A stretch of DNA of 64,000 nt, taken from Norana najaformis (lineage: Eukaryota; Annelida; Clitellata; Crassiclitellata; Hormogastridae). Location: contig OZ029921.1 in the NCBI GenBank assembly GCA_964023275.1, positions 2,410,159 through 2,474,158 of the forward strand. Direction: 5' to 3'. The notes under the pieces were generated by a model that saw only the letters and a list, made by a program, of their open reading frames with translations, searched no databases and had not been told where the DNA came from. This document shows positions 23,301-34,877 of this stretch, one piece after another. Every line of letters starts with the position of its first letter. Position 1 is the first letter of the stretch. The position numbers were made by a program, and so were the translations under genes.

Positions 23301-24054
23301 ACGAGAGTCAAGAGTGACGTTGTATTAATGGCTTATACGTTGGCTGAGTGATATATATGCAAATATATAAATATATATATATAAATAAATAAATATAATA
23401 TATAAATATATATCTGCTGTTTTAGTTTGCATTATTGACCTCTTTTCAGAAAATGATTATCACTTGTGAATTGGAAGCACACAATTTGGATAAGAAGTTC
23501 AATATAACAAAATCAATGGTGCTTAGGAATGGTAGTGCTTATAAACATTTTGTGTAGGCATCTGAACTTACCATTTGTTAAAAAGCAAAATACCTAGGAG
23601 TCTTTAAGGCTGCTAGAAGACAGTTTAAACTGAGCCTTAGTGAAACCATCTGCAATTTTATAAGTCTGTCAATAGTTCTAAAGGGTACATGGATGAAATG
23701 GTTCTATTGCAGTTATTTGAAGCACATTAAAAGCCATTACTTGTCCATGCTTTTCAATGTGTTTTATTTACCACAACTGAATATGATGCACAGTTGACAA
23801 ATGCATATAACGGAAAATTTTAGAAGCTGGTTAAAGCGAATGACAGTAACTGCTCGAGGAACATATTCATGCACTCTGGACGTTTACCGCATCCGGCTGA
23901 CATCCATGTGAAACAGTATTCCCTTTTGTTCAAGCTAATATTACATCGACAACGTGACCACGTTGTGTTAACTTAGCTGTGCATTGCTTGTACGACGAGC
24001 GAAATTAATTGATACTTTGTGAAAACTATGATGTACAGCGAAGTTCTACTCTAA

Positions 24055-24115
24055 GAACTTCTATAGCGCCACTGTTTTAAAGCCCAAGGCATCAGTCGAT
24101 GGTAGATGCATTGCT
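24055..24115 (-). mobile_element. LINE-B 3' terminal fragment
   Basis: The segment acttctatagcgccactg, then cccaaggcatcagtcgatgg, is the reversed LINE-B end. Confidence 0.55.
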
Positions 24116-24299
24116 GCATGAGTTACTCTCGTGCAGTATTTATGCAAAGCATTTACTTTTTCAGTTAGTTGAAATGCTTAGTTTTCTTCTTAACTGTGTT
24201 TTTATATCTGTATTTATGTTTCTTTTTTTACTGCCCGACTGTGGCTAAATAAAGTTTAGGCCAACATAGAAATATATCACAAGGCCGAGGAGAAGAAGT

Positions 24300-25495
24300 C
24301 GCTAAAACTCGTCTGCATATTGATGGCACGTCAGTGTTATACGCGATCGTAAAATAGTCGTAAAAGTAACTCTTTACCTGGGTCAATAGCCGCTCAAGAG
24401 ATCCGGGTAGCCTGGTCGTGCCAGATGGCCTTGCCTTCCCTAGCCAAGCATGGCCACATCTCCTTTGCCTCGCCTGATTTCATTGCTTAGGTCTCGCCTG
24501 GCCTGACTCAGAAGTGGCGAGGTCGAAATTCCAGCCGGGATGAACATTTTAATTTCAAGGAAAATTCGACATGGTAGTCCATGAAAATGACTAAGAAGGT
24601 TTTTTAACAGACCTGTCTACTTGGGCGTGATGAAAATCGACGATCACGACGACGAACACGACGGTGATGACGATGACGACGACGATGATGAGTTTGCGTC
24701 TATGTAAATTTTTATGTTGAGGTTTCAAATATTCACCAATAGTACGAAGTGTGGACGTTTTGACAAATTTAGTGCGTGAAAAAACTGGCATCTTAAATGG
24801 TCCAAAATCATTTTCTGCGTTATTATAATTCTTGTTACTTTAATATCGACTAATAGCTTTGCTATGATAGTATATTTGTGTAAATTAAAGGTACTGTGAC
24901 CTCTTATGCTCAAGAACTTCGACTTAGTAGCAGAGGGTGTTGCGAGGCCCCTATCCCTCAAGGGCATGCCTAAGGATGCCCCGCCGTTCGGCCACCCATT
25001 CAGGCCAACTGTACCCGTTCAGGTACCCCAACGGTAACAAAGTGGCTGTTGGTGATCTATGGTTTCACGCTTGCAACTTGTAAACGGCAATCAGGCTTAG
25101 TGGCCTAGATATTTCATCGGTAGGTCTTCGAATCTTTTGTGAATTGATTTACACCGTTGGAGGGATGACTCTACAGTCGCAGCTTCTACCCGCGCGGGGT
25201 GGTTGCAGGATTCGCTGCATTGAATTCATTCAAAGCATGCATGCTTGTCGGAATACCTGAAAAGGAGTCAAAAGAGCGGGAGGTATTTACGAGGTACTTA
25301 GTTTCAGGGGCCCATTCTTCTGTAGCAAGCTCTGGCTTACCGTGAAGCTTGTCAAAATACAGTGCACTGTCACCGCTAAGCTCTCGGGTGCTCGATACAG
25401 AAGCAGTTTACTGGTTCAGTTTGAGTGGAAAGAAGTTGGAGTTTTGCGAGAGGTGTTTTGGGATTTGCTGAGTTTGCGTTTCGTGGGTCTGCTTC
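24300..25495. other. Upstream flank of the Quaking gene
   Basis: 24645-24695 is a GAC/GAT repeat. 24410-24540 is C/G-richer (ggcctcgcctgatttc) and repeats gcctggcc-like words. No clear core promoter was identified. Confidence 0.4.
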
Positions 25496-25498
25496 TTG

Positions 25499-28400
25499 AT
25501 GGGTACGGAAGGAAATGTCGAAGAAAGAATGACAACATCTGATTATCTAGCTCAATTGCTCAGGGATAAGAAACAACTCCAGGAATTTCCTAATGCATTC
25601 GTCCATCTGGAAAGGATACTGGATGACGGTATGTACTGTATGTTATGTATGTATTGTATATACATACATAAGTATACATGTGTCTGTCTATGTATATACA
25701 TACATATGTATACATGTGTCTGTCTATGTATATACATACATATGTATACATGTATGTGGGGCACGGTAGCATATTGGATAGGGTGCTCGGCTTGTGACGT
25801 GGAGAGTACAGATTCGAGCCTCCTCTGAGACGGTGACTGTGTAGGGACCTTGAGCAGGTCCTTAACTCACAATTGCTCAGCGCTGTTGATTGATGAAAAG
25901 TCTTTAGATAGTGGCACCTAATAAATGGCTAAATAATAATATTATGTACCTATCAATATACGTACATATGTATACATGTATGTATTTTTGTGTGCATGTG
26001 TAGTGTCTGATGTAGTGTACACATGTATGTACGTGTGTATGTATCTTTATGTACCAATTGTAATTGTAATTGTAAATTTATATAGCACAACTTCAAGAGA
26101 ACTCCTTCAGAGTGACAATTAAAATATTATTGTTTCTCAAGTGCTTGCTGAAAAGACGTATGCATGTGTGTGCTATGAATGACTTTGAATGTATGTATGT
26201 ATTATGGGTGTTTTCTGTATGCACTGTATGTGTGTACATATTGTATGTATGTACACATGAATCTATGTACATACATGTATGTACATATATTATGGGGCAA
26301 GGTGGCTGATTGGTTAGAGGGCTTTGGCTTGTAACGAGGAAAAATGAAGGTTCTGGCCTCCTGTCATTCTGTTACCGTGTAGGGACCTTCGCGTGCAAGT
26401 CCTTCACTCACAACTGTTCTGCACTTCCACTGCTCGGTCGTATAGTTGTGTTGAATGGCCCTGAAGATAAAATGACGATATAAAATGAAAATATGTATGT
26501 TATATGCAGCCTTCATATGTACATGTGCATGTTTGTGTGTGTTTGTATGTATGTTTGTTTGTATGTATGATGTATGTTTGTACATATGTGTGTATGTATG
26601 TATGTGTGTATGTATATGTGTATGTATGTATTTATGTATGTATTTATGTATGTATGTGTGTGTATGTGTACGTATGTATGTGTGTGTATGTATGTGTGTG
26701 TGTGCATGTATGTGTGTGTATGTTTGTATGTATGTTTGTATGCGTGCGTGCATGTATGTATGTAAAATTACCCTTACCACACCTTCGTATTGTGTATGTA
26801 GCTGAGTTATACATAAATGACATGATTCGCGTATTTGCACAATTGTGTGGTAAGACTCGTATACTTGTTCCAGGTCATTAAAACCACGAAAGACCAGACA
26901 TTGGCAAACACACTTATGGGCCGCATAAAGTTAACATAAACATGAACATAAATGGCATTTATAGCACTGTGCACGCCTCACAGCAGCAGTGGCTAGAATA
27001 ATCAGACACTTTAAAACTGTCTGGAGCCACTGTGCTTCATTACCAGACAGTTGATGTGTGCATTCAGTCATTCTCTATAAAACAAGTCAGTCTTGCAGTA
27101 TATTCATTGTGGCCTGTTAGCAGACAGTTTTGTTGAGTTACTATACAAGACCAAGTTAATATCTTGCAGGAGCATATAGCCCCTCTAATTAAGTTTTTGC
27201 ATTGGCTCCCTGTTCAGCAAAGGGTTGTTCAAACTGGGGCTTTATAAAAACATAAAAAACTTTATAAAACATTAAGCATTAAACATTAAACTCTGGCCAA
27301 CCACAATACTAAAACCAGTCCTCATTCCCCAGACCTTGTCATCATTAAATCAGGCACCTTTTATCTTTTCCTATCTAAAACTAGAACTGTCCTTGGTGAA
27401 TGAGTTTGCTGGACATAGATTTTGGAATTCTTTCCCCAAAGTTCTTGAATGTAGTTTCCGTTCGTTTTGCTCAGTCACTTGTGTCGTTTCATTCTCAACT
27501 TAAGACTTACCTTTTTCAAATTGCTTGTCCAATTTAGGCTGTCTGTCTTAGCAGGCAGATTCTCTTGAATTGACCTGATTACGGCTTGGTTTTGGTGCAC
27601 CATCGGTTGATGCCTTGTGCATTAGACACCAGCGTAACAGAAGTTGCTAATTAATTAATTAATAATAACAGCCGTCACCTTGTATTATTTCAACATTACA
27701 TAGATTTTCCGATTGGATTAATTTCAACTAACCATTTTCAGAAACTTGTTAATAGAACAAAATGAATGTTTGTTCTGTAGAGATAAGAAGAGTCCGGGGA
27801 AATGTGTTCTGCATTTCGGGACCTGAACCTCTGCATCTGCCGGAACCACTCGGTCCAGTTGTGACCTTGTGTGAAAAAATTAGCATTCCGATTAAGGAAT
27901 TCCCAGAGGTTAGTTGGTCCAGCTGATGGGACAGTTAATTGTTGGCTGTTAATGAAAAATGCTTTATTAAATAAATGATCGGACTGAATTCTGGCACTTT
28001 ATGTGAGTTTGGACTCCTGCTGCAAATGTAAATTTAAATGTACACGGTTTTATATACCAATTATATGGCCTCGACCCAGCTCATTTTTTGATGAATTGAT
28101 TGGGTAAGATCCTTCACCACCACTGCCCATTTGAATGGGTGCCATGCCATTTAAGGTCCCCACGCGTGGGTTGTGCCTCTTACCCGAACAGTGTTGGGCT
28201 GTCAGACCTTTTTGGTGGCTGGTCCAAAGCTTTTGAATTCACTGCCCGTTTCAGTTTATTCTGTCAGTTTACTGATGTCATTCAGGTCTAAACTTAAGAC
28301 GCATCTCTTTCAAATTGCTTACCAACCGTAGCCTGGCTTCTGGTTTCTCTATCGGCTATCGGATATCGACCCGTTTTTTAAAATGGTTTGTGATTTTTGA

Positions 28401-31400
28401 CTGTGATTTTCACTTGAAGCAACCATTGAGTGATGCCTTGGGCATTATGATAATGGTGCTATAGAAGTCTTTAGAGTAGATTAGATTAGATTAGAATTTA
28501 GTAACTCACTATCTAGCTTCAGAGAGACGTTGTCCATATTTGAAAATGCTGTTTTTAATATTTTTCAGAATGATCTGTTGATGGTAACTAAAAATCTATT
28601 TTGGATGTTATAGATCTTTTGTTCTTTAATGTTGGCAGTTTAACTTCATTGGTCGATTGCTTGGCCCTCGGGGAATGACCGCAAAGCAGCTGGAACTGGA
28701 CACCGGGTGTAAAATACTCATTCGAGGTCAGGGGTCAATGAGAGATAAACAGAAGGTATGAATGGTTTTAACTCTGAGCAAAATTTACCGGTGATGTAAA
28801 ATTGTGGTTCGTCTAGATGTTTTTGTGTTCTACACTTGTTGACTTGCTGTAATGTAAAACTCTGGTTCTAGATGTTCCTGTGTTCTGCATATATTGACTT
28901 GTGTAATGTAACTCTGGTTCTAGATGTTTTTGTGTTCTACACTTGTTGACTTGCTGTAATGTAAAACTCTGGTTCTAGATGTTTCTGTGTTCTGCATATA
29001 TTGACTTGTGTAATGTAAAACTCTGGTTCTAGATGTTCCTGTGTTCTGCATATATTGACTTGTGTAATGTAACTCTGGTTCTAGATGTTTCTGTGTTCTA
29101 CACTTGTTGACTTGCTGTAATGTATAACTTTGGTTCTATATGTTTCTGTGTTCTGAAGCTGTCTACTTCCACATGTTTGCAACTGTTTTACTGAGACCAT
29201 CTTTCACTGTAAACGGAAAACTTACCTCTTCCAGTCTGTTTATAAAAATGTTTCCTGTTGTCCTTCTTCGACGTAGGCACGCGGTTGCTACAGAAAACCA
29301 GATACATTTACATTTACACTTCTTAACTGTTGTAATTTATAATGTAATCAGATTTCAGTTATGTCATGTTCTGTTGTAACCATGTCGAATTTTACATAGA
29401 AATTGTTTAATTTAGGAGGAGCAGATGAAGGGCAAACCAAAATGGGAACATCTTAGTGAGGAACTTCACGTCCTGATTACGGTCGAAGACTCGAAAAACC
29501 GAGCCACGGTCAAACTGCGGAGAGCCGTTGAAGAAGTCAAGAAGCTGCTAGTCCCTGTTGTAAGTCACTAGCTAAACAGTAATCACTTTACGGATACAAT
29601 TAAACACGATTGTATTTGGTACTGCCCTCCTTCCAAAGTTCAGATGGTCACACACGGCCTTATGACTGAGCGTCTAAAGCACTTTACAGATACAAATAAA
29701 TATTTTATTTTAAGTAAAGATTTTATTTGTTACTGCCCTCCTTCCAAAGTTCAGATGGTCACACACGGCCTTATGACTGAGCGTCTAAAGCACTTTACAG
29801 ATACAAATAAATATTTTATTTTAAGTAAAGATTTTATTTGTTACTGCCCTCCTTTCAAAGTTCAGATGGTCACACACGACCTTATGACTGAGCGTCTAAA
29901 GCACTTTACAGATACAAATAAATATTTTATTTTAAATAAAGATTTTATTTGTTACTGCCCTCCTTTCAAAGTTCAGATGGTCACACACGACCTTATGACT
30001 GAGCGTCTAAAGCACTTTACAGATACAAATAAATATTTTATTTTAAATAAAGATAGTATTTGTTACTGCCCTTCTTCCAAAGTTCAGAAGTTCACAGATG
30101 ACTCTATGACTGAGCATCTAAAGCACTAAGCAACCGTGATTGAAGGACTTGCTCAGGGTCTCTACACAGTAACTGCCTCTGGGAAGCTCTTCATGTTGCA
30201 AGACAAGCACTCTAGTAAATCATGATGTAAATTTCTGAAATTTCTCCATGATAGAGAGACCAGCTTATTCATCAGCGCCATGTCGAATCAGGGTCACAAA
30301 GCCAGGTTGCTGAGGTCAGTTTTGGTGCCAGGTCAGAATCCAGGTCAGGCTGAGAGACAGAATGGTGCCCTCCTGGCCAAAGGAATTTGCATTGGTGATC
30401 TATCATACAGTGCCATTATTATTATCTTCATTATTTTTATTATTATTTTTATGTTCTTTATTAAAATCGGTCCAAAACTACAGGAAAAGGATTACTGCAA
30501 AAATTATATTTTGCCTAAAATATAGTTCTTACCTTACTGAAAATTTAAAGGTATAAAGCACAGATTTTCCTTTAAATTTAGCTTGCTTTACCACCACCAC
30601 CACCACCACCACCAATATTATTATATTATTATTATTATTATTATGCATCATGATAATGCGTTCAGGTGATTACTGACTTCAGAAGATTCTAGATGGTGTT
30701 TTGAGGCATTTGCTTTTGAGCAGCATCTTGCCAAAGGCCTCCACGGAAAAACAGGATCAGTTGCAAGAGACATTGGTGCCCTCTTTACGTCAGCAGAAAG
30801 TGGCTGGGGGCAAATTCATGCAGTTTTAAATAGTATAGATAGATAACCTTGGCATATGTGCCGCCAGTAGTACCTGCTACCATAGAAATGCCTCTTTTTT
30901 AAGAGCTGTCAGGGTGAATTATGTAATAGGTAGTAGGGCTTTTGAGGAAGGACGGTTTGAAATTGCATAGTCCTCGCAGACACACAGAAGTAGGCAAAGA
31001 GATAGACAACCAGGAAAGAGAGAGTGAAAGAGACAGACAGAGACAAAGACTAAGACAGAGAAACAGAAGAAATCTTAAGATAAACATACAAGAACTAACC
31101 AATGCATCAAGGCAGAAATATATAGAGACCCTTAAACATACACACATGCATGCTTAAATAGATGTATATATATTGTATATGTGTGTGTGTGTGTGTTTGT
31201 CAGTATATTTTTGTCTTTATGCATTGGTTTCTTCTCTTTATTACATCTATACATAGCAAATATATATGTAATCATTGAGATTACATATTGAGAGACACTT
31301 AGACACACGGACAAGGCAGACAGACAAACAGACAGACAGACAAAGAGCCATTATATAGGTTTGGTTTGAATTTTGGTTGTGGTTGACAGACAATGGGTGA

Positions 31401-33256
31401 CAGGTAAAAGTAGGTTGAGGAGGACAAGGAGGAGGAGGAGGGGAGGAGGAGGAGGAGGGGGAGGAAGAGGAGGAGGAGGAGCTAGGACTATTTCAGGAAA
31501 AGCCCTTAGTTTAATTTAAACATAATGCCCACACATTTTTCCGATCTTCCCCGCCCTCCTGCCGACAGAAACTACCAATCCATCCTAACTGTGTCACGGA
31601 ATCACGTGCCGGTCCCTGAAAGCAGCGTTTTAATGACGACTTTGACGTTTCTTGACGCCTTTGACGTATGACGACGCCTTTGCCGGTTAGGGATGCTTTG
31701 CTTCAAATGCATTGAGATATATGGCGTTTTATGGAGGACCATTGAAATGCCGAGACATAAAAATACTGCTAAATAAATAGACAGCTCTGCTTCTGAAGGA
31801 TAGCGTCTTAAATTTGTATGCTACATCAAGTGAAGCATAGCGTGGCTATTCTGCTCAGGTACGCACAAGGAAGTCAGCGGCAGTTATGTTAAAAACAAAG
31901 AATGATGATGATGGTGGTGGTGGTGGTTGTGGTGGTGGTGGTGGTGGTGGTGGTGGTGGTCGTGGTGGTCGTGGTGTTGGTGGTGGTGGTGTTGGTGGTC
32001 ATGGTGGTGGTGGTGGTGGTGGTGGGTGGTGGTGGTGGTGGTGATCATAGTAATAATAATAATAATAACAATAGTAACGGCGTTATAATGCCGTGGCTTT
32101 CAGGGTTTGTTTGCGGACTTCAGTGGTGTCAAGGACTGATGACGAATTGTCCAATCATTTTATGATAATAATGGTTCATACTGCAATTCCTTGAAAAATG
32201 AGCAGGGTCAAGGACGTACGTTGCTATAGAAAACCGTGTGCATTTACATTTACGTTAGTTTTACTTTATGTGATGATTGATCATTTGTCTGACTTCAGCC
32301 GGAGTGTGATGATGAGCTGAAGAAGCGCCAACTGATTGAACTCGCCATTCTCAATGGCACCTACAGAGGATTGAATGGAATCAACGGAATCTATGCATCC
32401 ACTGGTGGATCACCTGGTGAGTTGTGTCTCCCTGATTCGAATGAAATTGTTCTCTCTCCCTAATAAAATCTGCTCCTTTGGGCTTAGGGTGTACGGTTCA
32501 TGTCCTGTTTGTGGCTTAAGTGAGATTTGAATCTTGGGCTAGCATGGCCCTTACACGGGGCCCTTAAATGGCGTGGCGACCATTTAAACAGGCAGTGGTG
32601 ATGAAGGATCTCACCCGATTAATTCATTGAAAACTGAGCAAGGTCGAGGCCATATGGTTGCTATATATATATATATATAAAACATACATTTATTGTGTCT
32701 AACTGCACTACGATCAATAATTTTACCTGTTTTGCTCTGTTCTCATTGCTCTCTTCATTTTTTACCAGTAGTAAATTGCAATTTTTTTTGTTTTCTTTCA
32801 GCTGTTGGATCAAACTTTTTGGGGACCCATATGGCAATCGGACCTCAGTTTTCCCTCAGTCCTCAGCTTGTCATGGGACCACACATCCCAATGGGACCAA
32901 TGATGTTGCCGCTGAAGTCATCTCACGACCAAGCAGGCGCTCCAATTCTCCTTGCTTCTCCTTCTCATCATCATCACCACAATCATCATCACCATCAACC
33001 TGGTCCTTCAATGACTATGTACACAGGGGCCTTAACTCCTTTGCCCAGCCCTGGGCCGGTCACTCCTGTCACTCCCATTCAGAGTCCTGGGCTGATGGGT
33101 GGCATTGCTGCACCACTTCTGCTCCCCTGCAGTGAAGGTGGACTCATCTACCACTATGACCCCTGCATAGTCCCGCCTCCCCACTCATCACAAGCTTATG
33201 AATATTCATTTTCGCCAGCCCAGCCGACCCCAGTTGGGCTTTCGGTTGGACGCTAG
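25499..33256 (+). CDS. QKI: STAR-family KH RNA-binding protein, Quaking/HOW type, complete
   Basis: Six coding exons: 25499-25628, 27781-27908, 28639-28755, 29416-29559, 32299-32416, 32802-33256. All junctions are GT-AG and phases 1,0,0,0,1 agree, giving 363 aa (human QKI-5 is 341). Exon 1 carries the QUA1 dimerisation helix ([25 protein letters not shown]). Exons 2-4 carry the KH domain, with [12 protein letters not shown] (GPRG loop at residues 95-98), [16 protein letters not shown] and [16 protein letters not shown]. Exon 5 carries QUA2 ([18 protein letters not shown]). Exon 6 is a Met/Pro/His-rich tail with a His run and a QKI-like GLIYHYDP segment. The ATG used is the first after an in-frame TGA; M11 (MTTSDYL) is an alternative. 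QKI/HOW proteins bind ACUAAY-type sites and control splicing, stability and localisation of mRNA. The nuclear-localising QKI-5 tail (VHPYQR) was not seen here, so this terminus may be one of several splice forms. Confidence 0.95.
25640..25755. repeat. TGTATACATA tandem repeat in QKI intron 1
   Basis: Two near-identical copies of a 50-bp unit (tatgtatacatgtgtctgtc) directly follow the exon 1 donor. Confidence 0.8.
25757..25955 (+). mobile_element. SINE-1, full-length tRNA-derived copy
   Basis: It begins ggggcacggtagcatattgg (box A region), then agattcgagcctcctc (box B). The body is gtgtagggaccttgagcagg, tccttaactcacaattgctc, ending in taataaatggctaaataat. It lies in QKI intron 1. Confidence 0.8.
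26288..26485 (+). mobile_element. SINE-1, second copy in QKI intron 1
   Basis: It begins tatggggcaaggtggctgat. The segments gtgtagggaccttcgcgtgc and aagtccttcactcacaactg match the copy at 25757. The box B region (aaggttctggcctcc) is more decayed. Confidence 0.75.
26490..26770. repeat. TGTA/TGTG microsatellite in QKI intron 1
   Basis: Long run of tatgtatgtgtgtatg variants. The Tyr/Val/Cys/Met-only frames on both strands are artefacts. Confidence 0.9.
27170..27665 (+). mobile_element. LINE-F 3' end in QKI intron 1
   Basis: The plus strand includes [13 protein letters not shown], the post-RT motif of CR1/L2-type elements. It continues through a degenerate C-terminus with [10 protein letters not shown] and ends in a gaagttgctaattaattaat tail. 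Confidence 0.7.
28040..28172 (-). mobile_element. SINE-4 copy in QKI intron 2
   Basis: Matches atggcctcgacccagctc, gaattgattgggtaagatcc, ttcaccaccactgcccattt and ggtgccatgccatttaagg. Confidence 0.75.
28175..28497 (+). mobile_element. LINE-B 3' end, longest copy, in QKI intron 2
   Basis: It begins in coding sequence with a [23 protein letters not shown] end of a CR1/L2-type ORF. The 3' UTR has cacttgaagcaaccattgag, gatgccttgggcattatgat and a tail of gattagattagattag. This copy defines the family. Confidence 0.75.
28795..29160. repeat. About 55-bp minisatellite in QKI intron 3
   Basis: Six or more copies of a unit containing ctggttctagatgttcctgt and gttctgcatatattgacttg. Two variant types alternate (acacttgttgacttgctg and catatattgacttgtg). 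Confidence 0.9.
29585..30118. repeat. 111-bp tandem repeat in QKI intron 4
   Basis: Copies start at 29641, 29752, 29863, 29974 and (partial) 30085, each with cagatggtcacacac and gactgagcgtctaaagcac. Because 111 is divisible by three, the array keeps a 161-codon frame open. It lies within an intron, immediately after the exon 4 donor at 29559. Confidence 0.92.
30119..30240 (-). mobile_element. SINE-1 fragment in QKI intron 4
   Basis: Reverse of gtagagaccctgagcaagtc. Also contains gtaactgcctctgggaagc and tgttgcaagacaagcac. It abuts the 111-bp array. Confidence 0.6.
30240..30370 (-). mobile_element. Degenerate LINE-A 3' UTR in QKI intron 4
   Basis: The gaccagcttattcatcagcg segment, then gccaggtcagaatccaggtc and aggctgagagacag, follow the reversed LINE-A order. 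Confidence 0.45.
30588..30650. repeat. CAC and ATT trinucleotide runs
   Basis: Nine CAC units, then atattattatattatta. Within QKI intron 4. Confidence 0.85.
31420..31482. repeat. GGA/AGG purine microsatellite
   Basis: ggaggaggaggaggggga run in QKI intron 4. Confidence 0.85.
31900..32075. repeat. GGT trinucleotide array with AAT end
   Basis: About 45 near-perfect GGT units, then taataataataataataac. Within QKI intron 4. The poly-Val frame is spurious. Confidence 0.9.
32185..32258 (+). mobile_element. SINE-4 3' fragment in QKI intron 4
   Basis: gagcagggtcaaggac, then ctatagaaaaccgtgtgc and a catttacatttac tail. It ends 40 bp before the exon 5 acceptor. Confidence 0.6.
32520..32680 (+). mobile_element. 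SINE-4 copy in QKI intron 5
   Basis: Contains gatttgaatcttgggctagc, gggcccttaaatggcgtgg, caggcagtggtgatgaagg, aactgagcaaggtcgagg. The tail is replaced by a tatatatatatata run. Confidence 0.75.
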
Positions 33257-33830
33257 ACTGTCGGCCGGAACAGGATCTGAGGTTAGAGCAACGACGCTTA
33301 CAGGATTTAGTTACAGAATCAGAACAAACACTAGAATCTCGGAACCAGAAGGATTCAAAGGATCTTCACTTCAACAGGAACCGCTAGAATCATAGAATCA
33401 ATTATGACAACTCAAATCACAGAATCAAAAAGACCACTAGAGTCATTCAATCAATGGGAAGTGCTGGAATCTCAAAATCATCATCAACCACTAGAATTAT
33501 AATCGCAGAAGAGGGACCAATCGAATCACTGAATCATCAGAATTTGAAGAATCTTCGAATGAACATGAACCTCGAGAAAATAAGAATCGACAGGGACCAA
33601 AAGTATCACAGAATTAATACAATAAATAAATAAATAAGTAAACTAAATCATGGGGAAAATGCTCAAATGCTAGTAAACATTTGAACATTAGCACATGTAT
33701 ATGTAGCACTTACCGTTGCCATTTTGCTGATGTTTTGGCTCACAGAAGCGAAGCGAACGCTTAGACTTTTCGTAAATTCCTGGGCAAGAACTCCTCTGCA
33801 TAAGTTGGTATCAAACATTTTCTCGCCTCT
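33257..33830. other. Quaking 3' UTR and flank
   Basis: Repeated gaatc-containing words (ggaaccagaaggattc, gaatcacagaatc) form a degenerate tandem region at 33290-33620. acaataaataaataaataag at about 33622 could contain a polyadenylation signal. Confidence 0.4.
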
Positions 33831-33935
33831 AGAAATGTAAATGTACACGGTTTTATTTAGCAACCGTATGACCTAGACCCTGCTCATTTTGCAGTGAATT
33901 TATCGGGTGAGATCTTTCACCACCGCTGCCATGAT
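33830..33935 (-). mobile_element. SINE-4 fragment
   Basis: aaatgtacacggttttattt, atgacctagaccctgctc and gggtgagatctttcaccacc in reverse orientation. Confidence 0.7.
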
Positions 33936-34384
33936 TTGTTTTATTTAGAGTCTTGTCTTTAATTTAGAATGAATTTAGTATGATTTTACACAGCCTTTTA
34001 CATGCATTGTCTTTGCATTTTCCAGCAGTTACGTTCATGTTTTACACAAAAAATGGGTTGTATCTCTTTGCATCTCAAAAAAACTGTCATGGATCTTCTT
34101 AGATCAGTTACCAATTGTTTTTACAGTGCATATTATGATGATACTTGCGCCGTTTGTAGTTGCAGTCAATGTACTGGTACAGCGCCGTCTTTCTACTACT
34201 ACCACTACTACTACTACTACTACTACTAGATACTACCACCAGTAGATAACCAGCTTCTGTGCCTTTAAGAGGTGCCCAAAAGGTGCTATATAAATACCTA
34301 GATACACACTTGAATGCCAACTTTTTTGCTGGTACGTATTAAAGCCAGATCCACAGCTGATTTTGTGTGTGTGTTGTTCGATGC

Positions 34385-34511
<127 letters not shown>

Positions 34512-34689
34512 CTGTATACGTTAATCCAATTTTATTGCTCAGTTATTTGTTGATTAGAACTGTAAATAGTTGGATGGTGACTTTAAAGTTGTTTAAATCT
34601 GTGCAATTTGTTGTGGAATTTTATTGTATGTTGATTTTATTCAGAAATCTGTACAGTGTTTGAACGTAAAACCAGCTGTAACAGTTCCA

Positions 34690-34835
34690 CCTAAAATGTA
34701 CACGTACTGGTACATGTTTTTCTGTAGCGACCGTATGGCCTCGACCCTGCTTATTTTTCCATAAATTTATCGGGCAGGATCCTTCACCACCGCTGCCCAT
34801 TTGAATGGGTGCCACACCATTTAAGGTCATTCACC
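34690..34835 (-). mobile_element. SINE-4 copy
   Basis: ttttctgtagcgaccgtatg, then atggcctcgaccctgc, ttcaccaccgctgcccattt and gccacaccatttaagg. It ends 42 bp before the candidate alternative QKI exon. Confidence 0.75.
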
Positions 34836-34877
34836 AAGTAATATGCTCAGAAAATAAAGAGCTTTTTTGATATGCAG

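Larger units (their letters stand above)
22640..24260 (+). pseudogene. Degenerate non-LTR retrotransposon (reverse-transcriptase domain)
   Basis: The plus strand reads KAAGFDGLEPEHLL at 22668-22710, then FKKQTGCNSAVYTARYVVEY and SIDFDKVN at 22920-23050, then VYVDDIVVN at 23228. These are successive RT blocks of a LINE ORF2, interrupted by stops and frameshifts. The catalytic YVDD block is duplicated (see separate entry). Toward the end a gtggctaaataaagttt segment near 24242 looks like a LINE 3' end. It is an old, dead element, and the exact ends are unclear. Confidence 0.75.

Noticed and set aside
25757..25830. tRNA gene at the SINE-1 head
   Set aside because: Box A and B are recognisable, but the cloverleaf is degraded and the sequence continues into a repeated SINE body.
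26364..26881. Tyr/Val/Cys/Met-rich and His/Thr/Ile-rich open frames on both strands
   Set aside because: They are translations of a TGTA/TGTG microsatellite inside QKI intron 1. The same applies to 3123-3323 and 37299-37775.
28795..30118. CRISPR-like arrays
   Set aside because: These are contiguous tandem repeats without unique spacers, in a eukaryotic intron.
32695..33135. Ser/Thr-rich plus-strand frame overlapping Quaking exon 6
   Set aside because: It is an out-of-frame shadow of exon 6.
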